Of a DNA stretch of 64,000 nt, positions 25,306-36,933 are shown piece by piece; the first letter of the stretch is position 1; every line of letters starts with the position of its first letter. The stretch lies in contig JAMWET010007207.1 in NCBI GenBank assembly GCA_024036415.1, forward strand, positions 682,001 to 746,000. The letters run 5' to 3'. The notes under the pieces were generated by a model. The model was not told the origin of the DNA. It saw nothing but the letters and a program-made list of their open reading frames with translations, and ran no database searches. The translations under genes and the position numbers were made by a program. This stretch comes from Prochilodus magdalenae (lineage: Eukaryota > Chordata > Actinopteri > Characiformes > Prochilodontidae).

Positions 25306-26130
25306 TAGCCAAAAGCATTCACTGATCTGCCTTCATACACATTTAAGCTTGAGTGACATCCCATTTTTAGTCCATAGAGTTTAATATGATGTCAGCCCAC
25401 CCTTTGCAGCTATAACAGCTTCAACTCTCCTGGAAAGGCTTTCCACAAGGTTTAGGAATATTTAGGGGAATTTTTGACCATTCTTCCAGAAGCGCATTTA
25501 TGTGGTCAGACATTAATGTTGGACGAGAAAGCCTGGTAAGGGCCATTCCCAAACTATTCCCACAAAGTTGGGAGCATGAACTTGTTCGAAATCTCTTGCT
25601 CTGCTGAAGCATTAAGAGTTCCTTTCACTGGAACTAAAGGGCTTGGATAAAGCTGCTCGGCCATGGAAACCCATTCCATGAAGCTTTCTAGGCCCTGTTC
25701 TTGAGCTAACCTGAAGACTATGAGGGTTGGAGGTCTGTTGCAATTGACTCTCCAGAAAGTTGGTGATCTCTGCGCACAATGTGCCTCAGCTTCCACTGAC
25801 CCCGCTCTGCCATTTTATGCGGCTTACCACTTTATGGCTGAGTTGCCGTCATTCCCAATCGCTTCCACTTTGTTATAATCCCACTGACAGTTGACTGTGG
25901 AATATTTAGTAGTGATGAAATTTCACGACTGGACTTGTTGTATAGGTGGCATCCTATCACAGTACCACGCTGGAATTTATTGAGCTCCTGAAAGCGACCT
26001 ATTCTTTCACTAATGTGTGTAGAAGCAGTCTGCATGCCTAGGTGTTTGGTTTTATACACCTGTGGCCACGGACAAGTGACTGGAACACCTTGATTCATGA
26101 TTTGTATGGGTGAGTGAATACTTTTGGCTG
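25306..26130 (-). mobile_element. Tc1-like element with both ends, internally deleted
   Basis: Terminal repeats are AGCCAAAAGCATTCAC on the left and, read in reverse, AGCCAAAAGTATTCAC on the right, each beside TA. On the minus strand, 26098-25832 encodes the N-terminal helix-turn-helix region, with RIGRFQELNKFQRGTVIGCH and SREISSLLNIPQSTVSGI. Bases 25796-25554 then read FMEWVSMAEQLYPS and jump straight to PLVPVKGTLNASAEQ. Bases 25612-25421 read INALLEEWSKIPLN. The regions with the first and second catalytic Asp are missing, so the element cannot make an active transposase. Confidence 0.85.
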
Positions 26131-27664
26131 TAGCGTTAGCATGTTTATCAAGCTATTCCGTTAAACAGTACATCTTTACTAAGAGTTTTTTTTTAATCAT
26201 ATTGCGGCCTTAACAGTATGTAGGTATGTGTATTAAACCACACTATCCAAAAATAAGCACAGAACAGCAGAGAGCCTGGCAGTGTCTCAAATAAAATCTT
26301 GCTAAGAATGTTTGGCGAACGTTCCCAGCTAACTGTTTCCTAGAGAGGTATTTCTCAAGAGCCAATCGAGTGGGTACAGAAATCCAAAGTTTGGTACTTC
26401 TCAGCTGCCAAAACAAAGCAAGGTGGGTCTCCAGGCATAAGAGAACAACGTCTCTGTTAATTAAAGTGGATCCCTATGTTAACAACTTAAGTGGAACTAC
26501 TGCTACCAAGGCTCCACGTCTTTCTTTAAAGCTTTCAACAACATGAACACAACCAGAAGACAAAGTTTACCTGTAGAGTTAAAGAACCACTTTATTAGCA
26601 GCATCTCAAACCACAGAGGATATGCATGGAAATCACCAACTCCAGTTTTCACCCACTTTACACCAAATCATCAGAGTGCAAATGAAGCAGCAGCATGATA
26701 CTGCAAAAACAAAATAGGGTCCAAAAGATCATGCTGGGAGAGTTACAGTATTCCTAAATAATGAACTATGAATAATTGTTCATATGGTAATAAACAGTTC
26801 AATATGACGAACAATATGTATCGTAAATAAACAGTACAGTACAGAGACAACAGAGACAACCTCTACTTTACATAGAGAATTTGGCATGAATGTAGTATTA
26901 TTTGCAGCTATCAGGTAATAGATTAGAAACCTCAGTACAAAGACAATTGACTGAAGTGAAATAAGCTCCGCAAATCTCCAGATAATTAAGACATCTGCTT
27001 CTGTAGCTCCCAGACTGCATCTTCTGATAGCTATGAGCAAATAATATACCACCAACCGAGCCAAATTCCAAAAGTCTATCTGCATTAAAACTGTTGCTAT
27101 AACTGGAGGTGTGGAATGCACTTTATTACTTATTACATGATCCTCCTAATATACAGTATAATATAGTATTAGCAGATAAATACATAACCGTTCAGATACA
27201 TGATTAGATAAGTGTTCAGATGACCCAAGACAGAAAAGCAAACCAAGCAGAGCGCACGCACTAGCACACTGGGATCCAAATTAAATCTTGAGTGTTCTAC
27301 CACACCCTACCTTCACATGTAAACAGTATAAAGATATTTTGGTCCTCTCCTAAATTCCTTTCAGATTTGAATAGTTGGCTTGATGGTAAAAGCTTAGAGT
27401 TCATTTGGACAAACAGTGGAGTGTCAGTGTCCTGAAGAAGCCTGGCCATCTGTGGAAGAAAGAAATTAGCTTCATGATTACAATGAACATATAAAAACAA
27501 GGGGAGCATCCAGTCAGGCATCACTGAAGCAAATTACATGGCAGTTTGGAAAGAGTCATAACCTACAGAACTTGTTAAAGAACTCGTTTTGATTCCTACT
27601 GTGCCCTGCATTCCTATTTAACACAAAGCAGCGAACTCATCATAAGAGTATATACAGAACAAAT
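26131..27664. other. Region downstream of idh3g, no gene supported
   Basis: No recognised protein. On the minus strand an AATAAAG word near 26590 is followed by a T/G-rich stretch, so it could serve as a distal poly(A) site for a longer idh3g transcript; this is speculative. The minus-strand 113-codon frame at 26780-27121 has no domain and is probably chance. Confidence 0.4.
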
Positions 27665-27686
27665 AGCAAAACAACTAATGAGAGCT

Positions 27687-27692
27687 TTTATT
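27687..27692 (-). terminator. idh3g: Poly(A) signal of idh3g
   Basis: A canonical AATAAA on the minus strand lies 61 bases after the idh3g stop codon at 27754-27756. This predicts a very short 3' untranslated region ending near 27665-27675. Confidence 0.7.
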
Positions 27693-27753
27693 AAACGCAG
27701 TGTGTGAAGCAGTTTAGTACCATGTGACGTTGGAGTGGTGCTGAAGTACTGGA

Positions 27754-27855
27754 TCACAGCTCTGTGGTGAGCGGTCCGCCGCTTTGTATGTTCCTCATGA
27801 TAGACTGAACAACTTCTGAGGTAGTGCCCTGCCCCCCGATGTCTGCTGTATGCAA
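27754..27855 (-). CDS. idh3g: idh3g exon 13, stop codon
   Basis: Acceptor ATTGTAG. It encodes [20 protein letters not shown] and ends GGPLTTEL before TGA at 27754-27756. The [10 protein letters not shown] box is typical of IDH3G. Confidence 0.95.
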   Translation of the reverse strand: MHTADIGGQGTTSEVVQSIMRNIQSGGPLTTEL

Positions 27856-30800
27856 CTACAATGATCAACACAAAATTGAGCATATCTGTACATTTCTTCT
27901 GCATTTACAATACAATTTCATAAAATGGAGTTAACAGGACATTGATAATTTTTTTTATACATTGAATTTGTCACCTCATTGATAAAAAAAAAAAAAGATC
28001 AGAATCTCTAAAGCCAACAAAAACATGGAAGTATAAAACCTAGCATTTCTTTCTAATAGTTAATATTATTAAAATTTACCATACATTGGAAATTCTAGTG
28101 AACAATGTCGATGATGTTCCATCAAATTCTGCTAGAAATCACTTTCACACCTTGTTTTTGAGGAGTTGGCTTTAACAGGAACCAAACAAATTGTAACTTT
28201 AGTCACCACTTCCCCGTAAGCCATGATATTCAAACACTGGGTAGACCTGCTTTGCAAGTTCACCTTAGTTCACCTTAATCTCTGGAAATTTACTAGGCCA
28301 ATTAAGACCCAGCTGAGTTGCTATGGGATAGCAACAGTGGATACCAGACTGAAGTGATGCTAGAGGAGATGCTGCACTCAGGGGCTTTGTTTACACAAAA
28401 TAAAAGCCCACAGGGACAGAACCGTTGCTGAATATATAAATCTCCATCAAACAAAAGCAGAGCTACACATTTGACCAGATCAGAATCTCTGCTTGAAACC
28501 TGCTCAGAGTATACCGCAAAACCTGTTAAACATGTATCATGATCACCTTTCTTAATAAGGAAGACCCTGCTGAGTGTGTGTCTTTAGAGTCTGTGCTTTT
28601 AACAGAAATACATTCGAAAGCTGCTCAGTGGGCGTGCCTTACCTGAGTCTCATTCATAGTGGTGTTGATAGCATTACGGACCATAGTGGCATAGTCATGA
28701 AGTCTAAGGAAGAAGAAAAACGAGGCTTATGTTGGTTAACAATTTAAATCTCCATAACAAAATGCAATCTGACCTAGACTGAAGATGCATATCACAAAGT
28801 TAAACAGAACAAGAAAGCCACATTCTAAAAGGAAATAGTAGAAAACGACCACTGACAGTGCAATTTAATTCAGCTATACATTATGTTTCTCCATTTATAT
28901 TTAAACTCAAAAAATGTCTGACCCTTAATATTCACACAAGGAGAACATTTCCATTGTGCAATGTGATTGAACTAGATAGATGTGTTTCTCTAACTGGGAA
29001 AAAAAAAAATAATCACTTCTTTTTTTTTTTTTTTTTTTTTTTTTAACTGGTGTAATAGGTGAAATAATAATAAAAAAAGAGATTATTAAAATAGTATTAG
29101 TTAAATAAAAAATAAAAAAACATCACAAAAAGCCGCTGATTACAATCCAGTGTGCCAAACTACAAATTATTAGACCACTGGCAGCGGTGATGCAACTCAA
29201 AATAACAAATGACAACAAGTGTCAGGCCAGTTGACCCTAAGTTGACCTTACTTCAGGTGGTCCAGCATTAGACAGCTAGCCAATAGCATTGCAGTGGGGT
29301 TGGCAATGTTCCGGCCAGCAATGCTCTTTCCGGTGTTCCTAGTGGCCTGATAAATAAATATATGAATACATAAATATATAAACATAGTCCATATACATCA
29401 ACTTACAAATACATTTTGTATGAAACTGGAAGAAATTCAAAGTTAGCTCTTTAGGTTTTGCCTGTGACGCAGCATTTATACAGATTTATTTTTTCCCCAC
29501 ATCTAATACATCAAATAAGTCCAATAACTCAGAAAAACAAGAATAAAGCTTCTATTTGATGCACAAAAGGAAAAGACCAGCTAGCCATTTGATCAAATGA
29601 GCAAAAAGGTTTGTCACTTAAGTCCGCCCTTAAAAAGAAGCAGAACAAAATTTATTTTCTTTTATTCAGTTCTCTGAACTGAACTTTGGCCTAGTTTTTT
29701 TTCTCTAAGATTTACATTAACAAGGCTGAAGCCTACTCACCGTTTCAAATACCGCGTAATCACGGCCGTAATTGGCTCCAGGTACCAGACCAGGTCCTCC
29801 CACAAGCCCAGCGCACACGTTGCTAACGACGTTCCCATAGAGATTGGGCATCACCATGACGTCAAACTGATGGGGCTTGGAAACAAGCTAAAACAAACAA
29901 TTTCAAAATCTGCTATCGATAAGAGCACTACATCAGCCACAGAGTTTTCCTGTGATCAAGCTGCTTCTCTAACCGCTCTCTTAAATACGGTTACAGTCTA
30001 CAGTGATGATAATACATCCCAGCTGACTTCAGAACACAAAGGCCATCTGATAGCACATTTTCAAATGGCATTAGGTCAGTGCATCATTTACCTGCATGGT
30101 GGTGTTATCCACAATCATGCTGTCAAAGGCAATGTCGGGGTATCCAGAGGCCACTTCCTTACAGCACTGAATGAAGAGCCCATCAGCGAGCTTCCTGTTA
30201 AGAACAGAGGATAGTACAACATACAGAGAGACAGATATCAGTCTACAAGTCCATTTTAAAGCTCATGTAGCAACTAAACTATCTGATTTTCTATTTACAG
30301 TGCATTCTCCCTTTACAATGAGTAACACCTGGACACTCAAGAAGAACAGAAAGGAAGTGACTTTTAAGTATGTGCAATTCCAAAGGTTGGAATGGTGAAG
30401 GTTTGTGAGAGCGAGCCAGCCAGAGTTTGTATTGAAACACAGTGATGAGTGCAACCAAAGGTTAAGTTTACTAATGGAAACGTATGAAGAGCGAGCATGT
30501 TGACACTAGAAGACACACAGACTAGTCTACTTGTCAACTTTACTGCTCAGCGATGACGCCTTAAGATTGATGTTGACTAATCATGACTCTCAACATGGAC
30601 GCCTTGGAGAAGACCACAGCTGATGAGTCTAGCGACTTCAGGGTTCATATTGGCAGCTTCACAAAAGTTATACTATACAGGGCCTGCTGGAAAGGGTACG
30701 TTCCACAGAACTGTGGCATTTGGCTTGGTCATATTTCTCTGCCTCATCTTAAGGCCTTCAGCAATCAGATATTGAGAGTGGTGGGGTGGTGCTCTAAATT

Positions 30801-30990
30801 TCTCTGGCTTTCGCAAGTAAAGTTCCAAAGTTGGGCACAAAACTGCAGTTTCTGGGGTCTATCTGTTTGGTCCCATGAAGGCTAGCAATGTGATTGTTGG
30901 ATTTGTGTAGTTTGGCTTATTGTCAGAGATCACTTAATATTTGAAATCCCTTAATTTTTAAAAAATTTTCTAAAATATATATATATATAG

Positions 30991-31022
<32 letters not shown>

Positions 31023-31057
31023 TATATATAATATATATAATATATATATATTATATA

Positions 31058-31092
<35 letters not shown>

Positions 31093-34000
31093 CTGGGTGG
31101 TACACATTTCTCCTTCCCTAATATGTATTGCGAATTAGGTTACTGGATAAATATGGGCTGTTTGGGGGCTGAGGATCGAGAAGAAATCAGGTCACATGTT
31201 TGAGCCTGACAAACACCAGAGAAACGGTAACCGGTCATGTTTAGGCCAACGGCAGTCACAGTTAACTCACATGATGTTGGCCTTGTGCACGGCTGTAACT
31301 CTGCGTCGTCCTTTCTCCCTGGCCAGCCTGAAGGCATAATCAGCAATGCGCAGAGAGTTATTCCGTGTGATGATCTTCAGAGATTCTACAACACCGGGTA
31401 CACTCTGAAACAGCAATGCACAGAAGAGGAAAAAGTTTTACACAGGCTTCACAATGCAAAACTCTGTGATTTGGAGTGATAGGCAGGTAACAGTAAGAGA
31501 GGAAAGTTAATGTCAATACACTGCCAGTATCAGCCAGATATAAGTAAAATAACACGTCTAAAAAGCAACTCAGGTCAACTGAACACAGGCCTAAAAGGTT
31601 ATTTTTAGAAAAAATGTGTGAGGGGGCAGTTCCTGTGAGCGGTGATAGAGGGCAATGTTTACCTCATGCTCCAGGCTGCTGTACTCGCCTTCCGTGTTCT
31701 CCCTGATGATGATGATGTCAATGTTTTTATGGCGAGTCTGCACTCCAGGGAGAGACTGGCAGTGCATCACATTAGCATACAAGTCTAGACTGGTGCTAAA
31801 GAAGAACAAGAGAGAGATGAAACTGGGGTGAATTCGGTACTTGATACAGGCAAAATGCCAAATCACTTTAAAACACGTTTGAAATCACCATTAGGTAAAT
31901 TTAAAGACACAGTCCATGTTCACTACAGTGTTTTATGAGAAAAGAAATAATTTAATTTAAATAATATAATTTAAATGTAATTGTGAACGTGAAAATTGTG
32001 AAAGTTATATAGGGATATGTTTTGCAGCCTAGTCTTTATATATACACATTTGTTTACCTTTTGTATATCAGATCACCCATTTATGAATAGACCAATACCC
32101 CCCTAAGTCAAATTCCTTGTACATGCAAATGTACTTGGCCAGTGATTTTGATTATTATATCCCTTTTTCAGTGCGCAGACATTTTGGCATCTGGAGTGCT
32201 TACCAACTCACAAACTGTGAAGTAAGAAACTCCTGGTTTCCAGTTTCCTTGGGAGTTTGTTTAATAAAAATAAATTATAAATTATTTAAATATAAATTAT
32301 TAATAATATTAGTATAAATCAATAATTAACCCACCATGTGAGTATCTCCACTCACAGCTTCAGAAAAACTATAAAATAATGGGGTGCCATTTACGACAAG
32401 CATTTAGTGGCAAGCTCAAGAACAGCTCTGCTGTTGCCTCAGCTACCTGTCAAATTTATTTGAACGTTCCAGTTCCACCTTAAAATGTCAGAACAGCTAA
32501 GTTGGTGCCCCAGGCTGCCTGTCAAGCCTCTTGCTCAGATTTTCCCCAGTGCATCTTAAATGGTGCAGCACTTTACATGCTGGCGCCTCAGGCATAACTG
32601 CTGCTTTGTTTAAGATGGATTGGGAAAATTCCAACAAAAAGCTTGTGAACTCCCATATCTCACTGCTACATTTCCAAATTGGATTAATGCAACACAAGAA
32701 GGGGTCAGCACCAACCGTCCAGGACAAAACTACAGATGAGAGAAGCGTAAGTATTTAAGAATAATTAAGCTCTAGGTGTTTGGCTGTTTAATACTAGCTA
32801 ACGCCAACAGCTGAGGTAATGTATTACCTCATACAGAGAAGTAATAGTCCAGAAAGTTCTTGGTGTTACTGCAGCAGGACCCACAACATCATTAACTCTA
32901 TTAGACTTTTAGTTGAATGTTTGAGATGAACTTCATGGTAAGAGCAGCGTGAAGCCTTGTCACACCACGCCCTTAGAAGAGGGTGGTGGATTAAGCAGAA
33001 GTTCAGTAGCATTTCAAGCAAAAGACATTCAAACTGGCCATTCTGAATAAGGTTGTACAGACAGAGAGTAAAGGGAGCTGTGCTGCTTCATCCTGGTGGT
33101 ATTTTTGACCAAAGAATGTCCCAGATATTTTTAATAAGTCCCCAGAGAACTGTCTCAACTTTGGAAAAAGGGGTACATCATCATTTTAATCGACAAACCT
33201 TACCGGAGAAGATTATTCCTCGACTTGTGTGAAGGAGGGAGGGTGTGGTTTGTCTCAATATTGCCTATAAAAGAGGAATAATTAATTATAAAGCTCATGT
33301 TCAGTAATCATCAAAAAAACAGATACAAACACAGTTCCATTGGCACAGCACTGACCCTTGAGCGCAACTCCATTACGGCGGATGGCTGTGATGGCATTGT
33401 TGATGTCATCCTCAGTAGTTAAGGAAGAGTTGACATTTACCACCTCGAAGTCCACAGGAACACAGCTGAACCTGCAGTGTGATGGTGTAACACAGTGGTC
33501 AGTCAACACAGTGATGGCTCTGCTCTATTCTCAATACTGAACACTCTGTACCCAGGACATAATCAGAGTGGTTCCCAGTCAGCAGCTGATTAATGAGAAA
33601 ATTCTGGTCTTCTGTGAAATGCTACACGACCACCTACCCATTGGAAAAATTTGTCCTTGATCCAATATGACGGCGTTGTTCCGGACACAGCCTAAAAGAT
33701 ACCCACTACTTGCTGATTATTCAGATCCTTTCGTTTCTAAAATAAAAGGGTGGCCTGAGACTTTTGACTCCCCCTATACAACACCTACCATGTAAGCACA
33801 TATTGTGGGTATCATTTGCTTCACCCCATGCTACTCCATCCATCAATGGAAAGTGACCACTTTAAGCCCAACAGCGACAATGACAGTAGTGTCCTGTCAG
33901 TGGGTTTTGTGCTGATGTTATTATACTAGTTGGGTCCTTTCACCAAAGCAGTGGAAGTGCTGTCTCAGAAGCCAAGAACATGAGCTCAAAATAAGAGTAA

Positions 34001-36900
34001 GCCACATAATGATAATACATAAGCATTTTATGTTCTTTTCCTAAATTAACCAACAAGAAATTTTAATATGGTTTAGTTACATTGTACATGGAAAACATCT
34101 TGCCCCATCAGTGGTTTGATTTCCATGTGAAAACAAAATATTGAAATAATAAATCATGCAAAATAAATACACTTTTTAAAACAGAACTATTACTGAATTA
34201 CTGTACTTTTATTAGGTTTTATAAGCTTAACAGGATGCAGATTAAAGCACTTAGCAAAATTATTGCAAAAAGAAATAACAGCTACTTATGGAAAGCATCT
34301 TTTATAAAAAGACATACAAGGGTTGGACAATGAAACTGAAACACCTGGTTTTAGACCACAATCATTTATTAGTATGGTGTAGGGCCTCCTTTTGCAGGAT
34401 ATTGGCCAGGTCACTACGTGATGCTGGTGGAGGTTCGTCCTTCTTGGTGGTATGCTGACATTACCCTGGATACCGTGGTTCTTGATACATCACAAAGACT
34501 TGCTGTCTTGGTCACAGATGCGGCCCCAGCACAAGTACGTGCACCAAACAGTTTGTCCTCTTTTTGAACTCCTGGGTATGTCACCCAATAATGGTTGTGT
34601 GCATTGCAGTATTTTGAGCAGACACTGTGCTCTTCACCTGCTAACTGAAACCTTCACACTCCTAGCTCTCTTACTGGTGCAATGTGCAATTAATGAAGAT
34701 TGGCCACCAGGCTGGTCCAATTTAGCCATGAGACCTCCCACACTAAAATGACAGGTGTTTCAGTTTCAGTGTCCAACCCCTGTATATAGGTGTACTTATA
34801 TCATTTATTACAACCACTCATAATACCAAGAAGTCGGTTAACCTTTGAATGTAGATGTAGAGATTTTGAACATACTACATTTTACACTTTTAGAAACCCC
34901 ACAGATAGACTGACTTCAGCAACTGTTTAACTACAGTGCTGTAGTGGTACCATATACAATACGTCTATTAAACTGGCAACTCAGTGTGTCCCGATTACAA
35001 TGACAGAGAGGGCATTAATGAGACTGACCTGAAGAGTTCACGGACATGGTTGAGCAGCTCTGGGCCGATACCATCTCCTGGAATAAGTGTGACTGTGTGT
35101 CTGCCACCATACCTGGCAGGTGGAGGCTGTAGATATGAAAAATGTATTTTCAGACCCGAGCACAATGATAAGCTTTAATACGGTTATGACACCAGCAGTT
35201 TTATATATCACAGCATGTCTCGTATGTCTCAGCTTTAAAAATTTACTAGTAACAGGACACTTACTATGCTTTGTCCCTTCAGGAGGAGGACAGTTGGGAG
35301 GAGGAAAGAAGAGGTAAATGAGAGAGAATTAGCCACATTAGCCAGAAGATGATCACAAAATACATATTTACACCTTAAATGAAGGTTAGATTACTACATA
35401 CCTAAATCAAGATAAAAAGGATCTCATCGCTCAGAGTGGTCTGATGTGAAATGTTTAATTCTAAAGAGTCTGAATTGTACACAGTAAGTCTAAAGTATTT
35501 AATGCTTCTAAACTTCAGGGGATATTTGATGTCCTGGAAAACAAGGATTTTGGTAAAATATCCCTTTTTTAACTGTAAATATAAAAAAAAAAGTGTCTTA
35601 AGAAAGACCTGACAGCAGAGCAGATAAGCAGATGTCCTGCACTGCGCTTGTTTTGGCCCACAGCGGACCAGACCGCTGCTATCTACTAACCACATCTACC
35701 ACTTGCTGGTCTTGCTTTAGAGAATACTGCTGAGTACAGCATCACAGTGTCAGTGAGTCTACAGCAGCAATATCATAAGAGTCTTTTCAAGATGTGAGGT
35801 AACCCAGGAATTCAGGGGGGGCGGGGTTGTAGGGATGGGGTACGAGACCTGGATAGTGATAGACAGATCTGATGTGTATACATACAATTAGTTACAGAAA
35901 GTAGTTGTTTCAGTGTTTCTGTACTGCAGTATTTTAATTCTGGGTGATTTTTACTTTTAAATTTAAAAAAAAAATCAATCTCTCACTTTTTACTCCACTA
36001 CATTCTGGCTAAATCAGTCCTTTTTGGCTCAGGTGAAAAAAAAAAGTGAAATGTTCAAATGAAAGAAAACTTTTGAATTTGAATAGACATCTAGAGTCTC
36101 TTCACCTAACATGAGCGGAGTTCAAGGAAGTTTTGTTCCAGTAATGGTGCATTAGAGGACATTATGTAATAGGTCATTAGAGCCATAATAAATCATGCTA
36201 CTGTTACTCTCTATACTTAAGTACATTTGAAGGTAAATACTTTAGTACTTTTACTCAAGTGGAGGTTTAAAACGAGGAACTTTTACAGGGCAAATATTTT
36301 ACCTCAAGTATCTCTACTTTAAGTACATAGTTTGTCTACCACGTCCACCACTGTTATCTACCACGTCATCTATAAATGGCGCATTATTGTTTCAGTCATA
36401 TTACATCTAGTCATCTCTTCTGTCTCTGCAGAACCTGGGCTAGGGGAATGTTAAGGCTCTGGCTATCGGGCTATAGTCGTGGCTCTTTTTAACCTTTAGA
36501 AACAAGGGGTCATACAATCAGTAATTTTTTGTAGTAAATGTCTAAATCTTGCAATATCCCCAGTTTTAATTTCCAAAAGCTGTCTGACCTTAAAAGGTAC
36601 ATTTCGGGAAGTTGTTGCATAATATATTTTTAAAAATACTGTTTTTTTAGATTTACTATGAGTTTACCATCACATTGTTACAGTTACTGTAAGACGTAGA
36701 GGTCTACTTTAACAGTGAAGTCATACCACATAACAAAATTTCACTCACTGTGTTTGTAGACTTATCATTTTTTTGATTGTAGACAACAGCTCCATAAACC
36801 TGAAAGAGAAAGAAAGAGAGAGAGAAAGAAAGAGAAAGAGAGAGAGAAAGAAAGAAAGAGAAAGAGAAAGAGAGAGAGAAAGAAAGAGAAAGAGAGAGAG

Positions 36901-36933
<33 letters not shown>

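Noticed and set aside
26780..27121. 113-codon hydrophobic minus-strand frame downstream of idh3g
   Set aside because: No family resemblance and no promoter or splice signals. Hydrophobic frames are common in AT-rich DNA.
27297..27524. Possible extra 3' exon of idh3g
   Set aside because: The conserved C terminus, including [10 protein letters not shown] and a stop codon, is already complete at 27754, with a poly(A) signal before this region.
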